Assembly: GCA_964466465.1 (NCBI GenBank)
Contig: CAYXNJ010000070.1
Span: 1 to 6,488, forward strand
Length of the DNA stretch: 6,488 bases
From: Sulfurospirillum sp964466465
Lineage (GTDB): Bacteria; Campylobacterota; Campylobacteria; Campylobacterales; Sulfurospirillaceae
Direction: 5' to 3'
This document shows positions 1 to 6,484 of the stretch, piece after piece; within the stretch, counting starts at the first letter, position 1, and every line of letters starts with the position of its first letter. The translations under genes were made by a program, and so were the position numbers. Below the pieces are notes generated by a model that was not told the DNA's origin, did not search any database, and saw nothing but the letters and a program-made list of their open reading frames with translations.

Positions 1-45
1 GATACCGCTTTTACAGCCACTAATAACAAGTGTTTTGCCCTTCAT
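1..45 (-). CDS. Short-chain dehydrogenase/reductase, N-terminal fragment (cut by left window edge)
   Basis: Only the first 15 codons are present, reading MKGKTLVISGCKSGI. This is the first beta strand and start of the nucleotide-binding turn (TGxxxGIG type) of a Rossmann-fold short-chain dehydrogenase/reductase; the final glycine of the motif would be the next residue, off the window. The start ATG shares its A with the TAA stop of dapA (TAATG) and has an AAAAGGA Shine-Dalgarno 5 bases upstream, so the start is well supported. In Campylobacter the gene after dapA is, as I recall, an SDR-family oxidoreductase (Cj0807), which fits. Substrate and exact role cannot be judged from 15 residues; a FabI/FabG-like or other NAD(P)H-dependent reductase is possible. 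A cysteine sits in the glycine-rich turn where a small or polar residue is usual. Confidence 0.8.
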   Translation of the reverse strand, partial: MKGKTLVISGCKSGI

Positions 46-938
46 TAAAATCCTTTTATTGTATATTTTTTGAGTGTATTTTCAATACGTTTCATATTTT
101 CATTACTTGGCGCACAAAGTGGCAAGCGATATTCTAAACTTTCAAGAAGTCCTGCAATGTACATTGCCGCCTTGATTGGAATAGGGTTGCTTTCACAGAA
201 AAGTATTTTATTGATCTCGTACAATGAGTCATTAATCGCTTTTGCACCGTGATAATCACCTTCAAGTGCCAAATGTGTTAATTCTGAAATTTGATCAGGT
301 AAAATGTTTGATGTTACAGAAATAACGCCTGAACCACCATTGGAAAGAATAGGGTAGTTGATAGCATCTTCACCACTAAACACTGCTAATTTTGGTTGAT
401 GCGCCAATAAATCAACACAACGATCAATAGAACCTGTTGCCTCTTTGACGCCAAAGATGTTTGGGCATGCTTCAAAAAGTCTAAAGATAGTGTCTGGTAA
501 CAAATCACATCCTGTACGACCTGGTACATTATACAAAAGGACAGGAATATCTACAGAGTTTGCAATCGCTTTATAGTGTTGAAACAATCCTTCTTGTGTT
601 GGCTTATTATAGTATGGTGTTACAGACAGTATTCCATGTGCGCCATGTGCTTGTGCAAATTTTGCCAAACCAATTGCTTCGTGTGTAGCATTGCTACCTG
701 CGCCGGCAAGTACTTTAACATTGCTGTTTGAACAGACATCAACTGCTATTTCAATACAGCGACGGTGCTCTTCATGATCAAGTGTAGCACTCTCACCAGT
801 TGTTCCTACAGGGACAACCACATCAATACCATTTTTTATTTGTCTTTCTATTAATTTTGCATAGTGTACTTCATCGAGTTTGCCATTTTTGAATGGTGTG
901 ATAAGAGCGGTCATCGCTCCTTGTAACGCATGTTGCAT
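45..938 (-). CDS. dapA: 4-hydroxy-tetrahydrodipicolinate synthase (DHDPS)
   Basis: This cytoplasmic enzyme condenses pyruvate with aspartate-4-semialdehyde, the committed step of the diaminopimelate/lysine pathway that feeds peptidoglycan and protein synthesis. At 297 residues it has the normal family length and folds as a single (beta/alpha)8 barrel. Visible landmarks: GTTGES at 45-50 (Thr47 of the proton relay), Tyr110 in TPYYNKP, YNVPGRTG at 136-143 (Tyr136 of the relay, Arg141 for the semialdehyde carboxylate), Schiff-base Lys165 in GVKEATG, and GGSGVISVTSN at 201-211 near the pyruvate site. Residues corresponding to the lysine-inhibition pocket described for Campylobacter DHDPS (Ser50, His55, His58, Asn83, Glu87, Tyr109) are all present, so feedback inhibition by lysine is likely. 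The start has AAAGGA 8 bases upstream, within the last codons of the M16 gene, whose stop is one base away. The 3' end overlaps the SDR start by one base. Identification is very secure. Confidence 0.98.
   Translation of the reverse strand: MQHALQGAMTALITPFKNGKLDEVHYAKLIERQIKNGIDVVVPVGTTGESATLDHEEHRRCIEIAVDVCSNSNVKVLAGAGSNATHEAIGLAKFAQAHGAHGILSVTPYYNKPTQEGLFQHYKAIANSVDIPVLLYNVPGRTGCDLLPDTIFRLFEACPNIFGVKEATGSIDRCVDLLAHQPKLAVFSGEDAINYPILSNGGSGVISVTSNILPDQISELTHLALEGDYHGAKAINDSLYEINKILFCESNPIPIKAAMYIAGLLESLEYRLPLCAPSNENMKRIENTLKKYTIKGF
51..57 (-). promoter_or_regulatory. Ribosome binding site of the SDR gene, inside the dapA 3' end
   Basis: AAAAGGA on the minus strand, 5 bases before the ATG at 45. 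It overlaps the penultimate Lys-Gly codons of dapA. With the TAATG stop/start overlap this is the layout expected for translational coupling or re-initiation by the same ribosome. Confidence 0.75.
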
Positions 939-939
939 C

Positions 940-2241
940 TTAGTAATCCTTTCTTAATATCACAGTAGTGGATGATTGTTGAACTAAATATTTATTAACA
1001 GCCTTGATTATATCTTCTTTTTTTAATGCATTGATACGCTCTTCATAATTAAGTAACGGGGAAATATCACCCTTCGCATAGTATGAACCAAATAGAGTAG
1101 CAAGTTCGCTTGAACTTTCTAAATTATGAATAAAATCTGCTTTCGTGTTGATCTTAATCTTTTCAATATCTTTATCACTTACATCGCCTTTTTTGAGGCT
1201 TTCGATGATTTTTAAGATTTCCATTTCAACAGTTTCTGCTTTAACACCAGGATTACATACGGATAGAAATAAAAAGACAGAAGGATCTTTTGCTTCCATT
1301 GCGTAACCATAAATTTGGTTGACAAGTTTTTTCTCATCAACAAGAATTCTCTGAAGCTTGCTGCTTTTGCCACTGCTTAAAAGTTCACTTAACGCAGAAA
1401 GTGCTGCTTGGTCTTCATGTTTGAAGTTTGGAATTTTATAGGCAATAGCTACCATCTCCACTTCGCTCTCTTTTTTGATCATCATACGTTTTGCGCCATC
1501 TTGTTGTGGTTCAACTTGGTGGTGTGCACTTGGTATTGGTGTGGCATTTTTGATATTACCAAAATACTTTACAACATTATCAAATACAACTTCGGGCGTA
1601 ATATCACCTGCTACAACAACAATGGCATTGGCAGGTTGGTAATACTTAGAGTGAAAACTACGGATGTCTTCAATACTCCAGTTTTTAATATCGTCTTTAA
1701 AACCTATCGGCGTCCAGTGGTATGGATGGTACGTGAAGGCATTATTGAACAGTCTAAAGTACAGATACCCAATAGGTGAGTTGTCAGTTCTCCATAAACG
1801 CTCTTCTAAAACAACATTACGTTCAGGTTGGAACTCTTCATCGGTTAGTTTGAGATTTTGCATCAGTTCTGAAAACAACTCTAACGATTTTGGCAAATTT
1901 TTTGATGAACTTTTGATGTAGTAATGTGTATAGTCAAAGCCAGTAGAAGCGTTATTTACACCACCAAAGCCTTTAACGATTTCGTCAAACTCACCTGCTT
2001 TTAGGTTCTTTGTCGATTTAAAATTAAGGTGCTCTAGCATATGTGCAATACCACTTTTTCCCATAATTTCATTACCACTACCCACTTTATAAAAAATATC
2101 TGTAGTGATGACATCACTTTTATTGTTCATGGGAATAACAACAATTTGAAGACCATTTTCTAATGTCTTGGTGAAATGCTCAGGTAGTGAGTTAGCCATC
2201 AATGCTCCTAAAAATGTTAAAAATAGTAGTACTTTTTTCAT
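940..2241 (-). CDS. Secreted M16 family zinc metallopeptidase (single-subunit M16B type)
   Basis: A 433-residue inverzincin-type peptidase. The inverted zinc motif HMLEH is at 67-71, with His67 and His71 as metal ligands and Glu70 as the catalytic base. The third ligand is Glu147 in the ERNVVLEE segment, 76 residues later as in the family. The N-terminal half (about 24-170) is the catalytic M16 domain; the second half (about 185-365) is an M16_C domain with no second HxxEH. The N-terminus MKKVLLFLTFLGALMA is a classic signal peptide with likely cleavage after Ala16, so the enzyme should act in the periplasm. The length suits one M16B subunit; such enzymes act as homodimers or pair with a second, often inactive, subunit, and no partner is encoded next door. 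The start has AGGAG 10 bases upstream, and the pyrD stop is 6 bases away. The equivalent Campylobacter gene (Cj0805, from memory) is annotated only as a zinc protease; the substrate is unknown. Confidence 0.93.
   Translation of the reverse strand: MKKVLLFLTFLGALMANSLPEHFTKTLENGLQIVVIPMNNKSDVITTDIFYKVGSGNEIMGKSGIAHMLEHLNFKSTKNLKAGEFDEIVKGFGGVNNASTGFDYTHYYIKSSSKNLPKSLELFSELMQNLKLTDEEFQPERNVVLEERLWRTDNSPIGYLYFRLFNNAFTYHPYHWTPIGFKDDIKNWSIEDIRSFHSKYYQPANAIVVVAGDITPEVVFDNVVKYFGNIKNATPIPSAHHQVEPQQDGAKRMMIKKESEVEMVAIAYKIPNFKHEDQAALSALSELLSSGKSSKLQRILVDEKKLVNQIYGYAMEAKDPSVFLFLSVCNPGVKAETVEMEILKIIESLKKGDVSDKDIEKIKINTKADFIHNLESSSELATLFGSYYAKGDISPLLNYEERINALKKEDIIKAVNKYLVQQSSTTVILRKDY
947..952 (-). promoter_or_regulatory. 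Ribosome binding site of dapA, inside the M16 gene 3' end
   Basis: AAAGGA on the minus strand, 8 bases before the dapA ATG at 938. It lies in the last Arg-Lys-Asp codons of the upstream peptidase gene, whose TAA ends one base before the dapA start. Confidence 0.75.
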
Positions 2242-2247
2242 ACCTTA

Positions 2248-3312
2248 TCATCTCCTATCGCTTCCTATTACTTCGCTAATATGTGCAAATCCATCTTTTT
2301 CCATGCGTTCCAAAATCCCAAGATTGATAGCACGATTAAGTGATGGACCTTTGAAAATAAAGGCTGAGTAAATTTGAACAAGGCTTGCTCCCGCTTTTAA
2401 TCTTCGGTATGCTTCATCTGCTGAGTCAATACCACCGACTGATATAAGCGTTGTTTTTCCAAAAAACTCTTTAGCAAGTGCTTCAAACATTGCAAAACTT
2501 TTCTCTGTCAATACTTTACCACTTAGTCCTCCAAAATCTTTTGCATTTGGAAGTAGTGAATAATCGATGGTAGTATTAGTCGCGACAATACCTGCTGCAC
2601 CATTGTCAAGAGCTGTAGAACAAATAGTTAAAGCATCAGCAACTGCTAGATCAGGTGCAATTTTTAAAAGCACAGATTTTGTCGTTAACTCTTTTGCCAT
2701 GACAAAAAGATCTTTGATAAATTGTTCATTTTGTAAATCTCTTAGTCCTGGCGTATTGGGAGAAGAGATATTAACCACTAAATAATCACTTAAATCTTTA
2801 AAACGTTTAATAAGTTTTTCATAATCTTTCAGTGCATTTTCTGCAGTCGTTGTTTTATTTTTACCAATATTTGCACCTAATGGTGTTGCAAAAGGATAAA
2901 GCGCTTCAACACGCTTAGCAATTGCATTCATACCATCATTATTAAAGCCCATCGCATTTTGAATAGTTTCGTACTCTGGAAAACGAAAACAACGTGGTTT
3001 TGGGTTACCACTTTGAGGTTCTGGCGTCATTGTGCCATATTCAATGTGTCCAAATCCAAGTGCTGTAAGCATTTTAATCATGGTTGCATTTTTATCAAAA
3101 CCTGCACCAATACCTATTGGATTAAGAAATGCTTTTCCGAAAAGTTCTTGTTCAAGGCGTTTATCATGAATAAAAAACTGCTCTGCAATAGGAGAGAGAA
3201 TAAAAGGTGTGAACTTGGCGCCATTTTTGAAGAAAAATTCTGCAATAGTGTGGGCATTCTCTGGTGAGAAGTTAAACATCAATTTTTTCATCATGGCATA
3301 ATAATCAAACAT
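2248..3312 (-). CDS. pyrD: Dihydroorotate dehydrogenase (quinone), class 2
   Basis: Oxidises dihydroorotate to orotate in de novo pyrimidine synthesis and passes electrons through FMN to the membrane quinone pool. The 354-residue length and a short N-terminal helical extension (about 1-45, the membrane/quinone-tunnel part) mark class 2 rather than the soluble class 1 forms. Motifs: IGIGAGFDKNA around 66-76 with Lys74 (equivalent to E. coli Lys66), NAMGFNNDG at 119-127, NISSPNTPGLR at 181-191 with catalytic base Ser184 (class 1 enzymes use Cys here), LLKIAPDL with Lys217, TNTT at 245-248, and the FMN-phosphate segments SVGGI at 291-295 and QIYSAFIF at 313-320. The first ATG is preferred over Met7/Met8 because AAGGA lies 8 bases upstream. 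A TATAAT element sits in the 74-base gap before it. The gene is followed after 6 bases by the M16 peptidase. Confidence 0.97.
   Translation of the reverse strand: MFDYYAMMKKLMFNFSPENAHTIAEFFFKNGAKFTPFILSPIAEQFFIHDKRLEQELFGKAFLNPIGIGAGFDKNATMIKMLTALGFGHIEYGTMTPEPQSGNPKPRCFRFPEYETIQNAMGFNNDGMNAIAKRVEALYPFATPLGANIGKNKTTTAENALKDYEKLIKRFKDLSDYLVVNISSPNTPGLRDLQNEQFIKDLFVMAKELTTKSVLLKIAPDLAVADALTICSTALDNGAAGIVATNTTIDYSLLPNAKDFGGLSGKVLTEKSFAMFEALAKEFFGKTTLISVGGIDSADEAYRRLKAGASLVQIYSAFIFKGPSLNRAINLGILERMEKDGFAHISEVIGSDRR
2252..2256 (-). promoter_or_regulatory. Ribosome binding site of the M16 peptidase gene, inside the pyrD 3' end
   Basis: AGGAG on the minus strand, 10 bases before the ATG at 2241 and lying in the last Arg codons of pyrD. 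The spacing is slightly long but acceptable. The AAGG nearer the ATG (2243-2246) is too close to serve. Confidence 0.6.
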
Positions 3313-3320
3313 CTTTTATT

Positions 3321-3325
3321 TCCTT
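3321..3325 (-). promoter_or_regulatory. Ribosome binding site of pyrD
   Basis: AAGGA on the minus strand, 8 bases before the ATG at 3312. Unlike the other Shine-Dalgarno sites here it lies in non-coding DNA. It decides the start in favour of the first Met over the two in-frame Mets at codons 7 and 8. Confidence 0.75.
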
Positions 3326-3341
3326 CAATATAAAGTACGCG

Positions 3342-3347
3342 ATTATA
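3342..3347 (-). promoter_or_regulatory. Probable sigma-70 -10 element upstream of pyrD
   Basis: The minus strand reads TATAAT, a perfect -10 hexamer, in the only real intergenic gap (3313-3386). It is preceded by a T-rich run (ATCTTTTATCTTT). No TTGACA-like -35 is found about 17 bases upstream (the sequence there is ACCATC), which is normal for Campylobacterota vegetative promoters, where the -35 is weak or replaced by AT-rich periodicity. A start about 7 bases downstream would leave a leader of roughly 20-25 bases that includes the pyrD Shine-Dalgarno. It would let pyrD and the genes after it be transcribed apart from cysS-msbA. Confidence 0.55.
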
Positions 3348-3386
3348 CTCCATTAAAGATAAAAGATGGTTGATTTTAGGCTCTTT

Positions 3387-5102
3387 TTAGTGTTGTAAGC
3401 CTTTAAGCTTTAGATACTCTTTGGATGTTTGAAGCAACTCTTCATCGCTTCCTATAGCACAAATTTTGCCGTGTTTTAAAAGTGCAATTTTATCCGCTTT
3501 TTTGATGGTGCTTAAACGATGGGCAATGACAAACGTGATTTTATCTTTAATGAGATTTTCAATGGCTTCCGTGATTTTTTGCTCACTGTGCGTATCAAGC
3601 GCTGAAGTTGCTTCATCTAAAATAAGTACTTGAGGATTGGTATAGATAGCTCTTGCAATCGCAATACGTTGACGCTGGCCTCCTGAGAGGTTTGTACCAA
3701 ACTCATCTAAATGGGTATAAATTCCTTCATTCAAATTTTGTACAAATTCATACGCATTTGCTTTTTGTAGCGCATCAATGACTTTCGCTTCATCAATCTC
3801 TTTCCCATAGGCGACATTGGCAGCAATGGTGTCATGAAAAATATAAACGCGCTGTGTCACCATTGCAACGTTATGACGAAGTTCATGAAAATCGAATGTT
3901 TTAAGATCAATATTGTTAATTCTAATACAACCAGAGGAAGGATCATAAAAACGCATGAGCATATTCATAAGCGAACTTTTGCCGCCACCACTATCGCCAA
4001 TGAGGGCAATCATTTCTCCTGCTTTTGCTTCAAGACTCACATCATGTAATGCTTGTTTATCACCGTAAAAGAGAGAAACCTTATCAAAGGTAATGGATTC
4101 AATTTTTTCAGGTAAAGAAGCATTACCGTTGATAATAGAAGGTTGTTGATCTAACAAAAAGAAAATACGTTCACTTGCAACTAATGCGTCTTGCATTCTG
4201 TTGTAAAGTCCAGATATTCTTTTTATAGGTGTATAAAGCATAAATAAAGCTGTTAAAAAAGAGAAAAATGCTCCGACACTCATACTTCCTTCAATAACCT
4301 CTTTACCACCTACTAAAATAACAACAGCGACACCAATTGAACCTAATGTCTCCATTACTGGGCTAACAAGTTCATTCACTTTGACTGATTTCATCGTCAG
4401 TTTGAAAAAGCGTTCATTGTCTTTTTTAAAAAGTCCATGCTCAAATTTTTGGGCATTATTGGCTTGAATAATTTCAATATTGTTAAAAATTTCACTCAGC
4501 TTTGCAGTAATATCAGAGATTTTTTCTTGCGATTGACGTGAAACTTTTTTCATTTTTTTTGAAAGTATGCTTAATGGATAGATAGCCAAAGGCATGACGA
4601 CTAATGCATAAAAAGCAAGTTCATAACTTTGATAAATAACAACACCAATAAGACCTATAATAGTGAATGATTCTCGTAAAAATTCGGGAATCAAGTTTGA
4701 AACGACTGTACGGACACGTTCAACATCGTTGGTGTTACGGCTGATGAGTTCACCAGTTCTGTATTCATGGAAAAAAGAAAGATCAAGTTTGAGTAAATTT
4801 TCCAAAATATTTTCACGAAAACGTCTAATGATATCATGTCCAATATATGCAGTATAGTAAGCTTGCATGTATCTGCCAGCTTCTTTGATCGCATAGACAG
4901 CAATAATAGCATAAGGCAAAAGCTCAAGCATTGTTCTATCTTTTGCGATGAAAATTTCATCTAAAAGAGGTTTCACAAGATATGCAGAATAAGCGGTACC
5001 TCCACTTGCAAGTCCCATACCAATAATCGTTAAAATGAAATAAGGTATGTAATCTTTGTAAAAAGGAGAAAAACGCTTAAATACATCTTTGAAGCTATAC
5101 AT
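3387..5102 (-). CDS. msbA: MsbA-type lipid A/phospholipid exporter, ABC half-transporter
   Basis: An inner-membrane ABC exporter half-molecule that should homodimerise and use ATP to flip lipid A-core or a related lipid; the assignment to lipid rests on family resemblance and on the Campylobacter position (Cj0803, from memory). With the start chosen here it has 571 residues. Membrane part: hydrophobic segments near 19-43, 60-79, 146-180 (two helices), 251-266 and 277-293, six helices in all. ATPase part: Walker A GDSGGGKS at 369-376, Q-loop Gln417 in VTQRVYIF, signature LSGGQ at 472-476, Walker B VLILDE at 492-497 with catalytic Glu497, D-loop SALD, and switch His528 in IAHRLS. Start: an in-frame ATG six codons upstream (5120) lies inside cysS and lacks a Shine-Dalgarno, whereas the ATG at 5102 has AAAAGGTG 5 bases before it and overlaps the cysS stop as TAATG, so the shorter form MYSFKDVFKRF is preferred. 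A multidrug or glycolipid exporter is the alternative reading. Confidence 0.9.
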   Translation of the reverse strand: MYSFKDVFKRFSPFYKDYIPYFILTIIGMGLASGGTAYSAYLVKPLLDEIFIAKDRTMLELLPYAIIAVYAIKEAGRYMQAYYTAYIGHDIIRRFRENILENLLKLDLSFFHEYRTGELISRNTNDVERVRTVVSNLIPEFLRESFTIIGLIGVVIYQSYELAFYALVVMPLAIYPLSILSKKMKKVSRQSQEKISDITAKLSEIFNNIEIIQANNAQKFEHGLFKKDNERFFKLTMKSVKVNELVSPVMETLGSIGVAVVILVGGKEVIEGSMSVGAFFSFLTALFMLYTPIKRISGLYNRMQDALVASERIFFLLDQQPSIINGNASLPEKIESITFDKVSLFYGDKQALHDVSLEAKAGEMIALIGDSGGGKSSLMNMLMRFYDPSSGCIRINNIDLKTFDFHELRHNVAMVTQRVYIFHDTIAANVAYGKEIDEAKVIDALQKANAYEFVQNLNEGIYTHLDEFGTNLSGGQRQRIAIARAIYTNPQVLILDEATSALDTHSEQKITEAIENLIKDKITFVIAHRLSTIKKADKIALLKHGKICAIGSDEELLQTSKEYLKLKGLQH

Positions 5103-6484
5103 TAATTCACCTTTTCCCATTGTGTGCCTGTTGCCGTGTCCATAAGCTGAATATTTCGAGCTTCTAAAAGTGTGCGAATTTCATCAGCTTTGGCAAAATC
5201 TTTTGCTTTTTTAGCCTGTGTACGCTCAACAATGAGTGCTTCAATTTCCATTCTTTCAGCATCACTGGTACCAATTTGAAAATAGGCATAAGGATTGTAC
5301 ATTCCAATGCCCAAAAGTGATTCGATCCAGATAAGATTTGCATGAGTCGTAGCTTTAAAGGCTTTATCTTTTGGGTTAGAATCAAGCATTTCATTGGCAT
5401 AAGAGATCATCTCATCTAAGCTTGCTAGTGCTTTAGAAATATTTAGATCATCACTGAGTGCTTCAAGCATCAGTTCTTTAAAGCTTGAAGAAACGTCACT
5501 TGGTGTATTTTCAAACACCCTTTTTTTTAGTCGATAAAGCTTGTCAAGGCGTTTTTTAGTGTTGAGTAAGTCTTCTTCGGAAAAATTGAAATTAGCTCTA
5601 TAATGCGTCGCGATCAGGTAAAAACGAAGCACCTCGCCACTGTAAATGGCAAGAGCATCTTTGAGGAAAAAGCTATTGCCCAGTGATTTGCTCATTTTCT
5701 CTCCACTGATGGTCACAAAACCATTATGCATCCAGTACTTTGCGAGCTCTTGGTCACTTTTACATCTGGTTTGCGCAGCTTCATTTTCGTGGTGAGGGAA
5801 GAGAAGATCGGCGCCTCCTGCGTGAATATCGATCTGATAATCACCACTGCTTGCAAGGTGTTTCTCAATCATCGCAGAACACTCAATATGCCATCCTGGG
5901 CGTCCAATTCCAAAAGGAGCAGGATAACTTGGTTCATTGTTTTTTGAGAATTTCCAGAGTGCAAAATCCTTTTGGTCTTTTTTTTCTTCTTTTTGTTCAA
6001 CTCTCGCTTGTGTTGCATCTTCATCAATGGCACGATGGCTTAAAGAGAGGTATTTTGTATCTTTTGAAGTATCAAAATAGATACCATCACTGGTAGCGTA
6101 AGCAACTTTTTTACCTAACATCACATCAATAAAAGAGATAATCTCAGAAACAGTCTCTGTGGCTTTTGGTTCGATGTCCGCATCATTCACATGTAAAGCA
6201 TGCATCTCGTTTTTATAGCGATCTATATAAAATGAGGTAATTTCTTCAAGAGATTTGCCACTCTCTTTCATTTTAGTGATAATTTTATCATCGATGTCTG
6301 TGAAATTTTTAACAAATGTTACAGTATATCCAAGCGCCGTAAAAACACGGCGTAAAAGATCAAAAGCGATAGCACTACGAGCATGCCCTAAATGCGCATC
6401 ATCATAAACAGTTGGTCCACACACATAAATTTTAACTTCGTTTTCCTTGATGGGAATAAACGGTACTTTTTTCTTTTGTACCGT
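5102..6484 (-). CDS. cysS: Cysteinyl-tRNA synthetase, 5' end missing or disrupted at right window edge
   Basis: Class I aminoacyl-tRNA synthetase that activates cysteine and loads it onto tRNA-Cys in the cytoplasm. Counting from the GTG codon at 6424 (which encodes Val of the VCGPTVYD motif): zinc ligand Cys2, HIGH-type motif HLGH at 11-14, TDIDDKI at 42-48, GWHIECSAM with zinc ligand Cys182, GGADLLFPHHENE at 203-215 with the remaining zinc ligands, and KMSKS at 243-247, followed by the helical anticodon-binding (DALR_2-type) region and a C-terminal tail. The GTG is not a believable start: about 20 further codons upstream read as CysRS N-terminus (KKKVPFIPIKENEVKIY), and starting at GTG would lose the first beta strand before the zinc cysteine. 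No ATG, GTG or TTG occurs in that stretch, and an in-frame TAA at 6485-6487 interrupts it, within a suspicious terminal inverted repeat. The true start, perhaps 5-10 codons further out, is outside the window. The 3' end overlaps msbA by one base. Confidence 0.95.
   Translation of the reverse strand, partial: TVQKKKVPFIPIKENEVKIYVCGPTVYDDAHLGHARSAIAFDLLRRVFTALGYTVTFVKNFTDIDDKIITKMKESGKSLEEITSFYIDRYKNEMHALHVNDADIEPKATETVSEIISFIDVMLGKKVAYATSDGIYFDTSKDTKYLSLSHRAIDEDATQARVEQKEEKKDQKDFALWKFSKNNEPSYPAPFGIGRPGWHIECSAMIEKHLASSGDYQIDIHAGGADLLFPHHENEAAQTRCKSDQELAKYWMHNGFVTISGEKMSKSLGNSFFLKDALAIYSGEVLRFYLIATHYRANFNFSEEDLLNTKKRLDKLYRLKKRVFENTPSDVSSSFKELMLEALSDDLNISKALASLDEMISYANEMLDSNPKDKAFKATTHANLIWIESLLGIGMYNPYAYFQIGTSDAERMEIEALIVERTQAKKAKDFAKADEIRTLLEARNIQLMDTATGTQWEKVN
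5108..5115 (-). promoter_or_regulatory. Ribosome binding site that fixes the msbA start, inside the cysS 3' end
   Basis: AAAAGGTG on the minus strand, 5 bases before the ATG at 5102, formed by the Glu-Lys-Val codons at the end of cysS. No comparable sequence precedes the alternative ATG at 5120 (upstream reads AGGCACACA). The layout matches the dapA/SDR junction almost exactly. Confidence 0.75.

Noticed and set aside
528..533. TATAAT on the minus strand inside dapA (similar at 607-612)
   Set aside because: These are simply Tyr-Asn and Tyr-Tyr-Asn codons in the conserved YNVPG and YYNKP motifs; there is no gene close downstream that needs a promoter.
1408..1921. Plus-strand open frames of 123 and 85 codons
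   Set aside because: Antisense to the M16 peptidase, whose frame is continuous with intact family motifs; composition is that of a reversed coding strand.
2959..3267. Plus-strand open frame of 102 codons, rich in Cys, Trp and Phe
   Set aside because: Antisense to the pyrD N-terminal half; the odd composition comes from reading AT-rich coding DNA backwards, and there is no credible start signal.
3358..3388. Possible terminator after msbA (AAAAGA paired with TCTTTT)
   Set aside because: A 6-base AT-only stem with a loop of about 15 bases and no clean T tract is too weak to call.
4691..4960. Minus-strand 89-codon hydrophobic open frame inside msbA
   Set aside because: An alternate frame of the msbA transmembrane region on the same strand; hydrophobicity is inherited from T-rich codons.
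5726..6096. Two overlapping plus-strand open frames (73 and 118 codons)
   Set aside because: They lie antisense within the conserved zinc-binding core of cysS, have no ribosome binding site or recognisable domain, and are shadows of the real frame.
6422..6424. GTG as the cysS start codon
   Set aside because: Upstream codons still read as CysRS N-terminal sequence, no Shine-Dalgarno is suitably spaced, and the first beta strand before the zinc cysteine would be lost.
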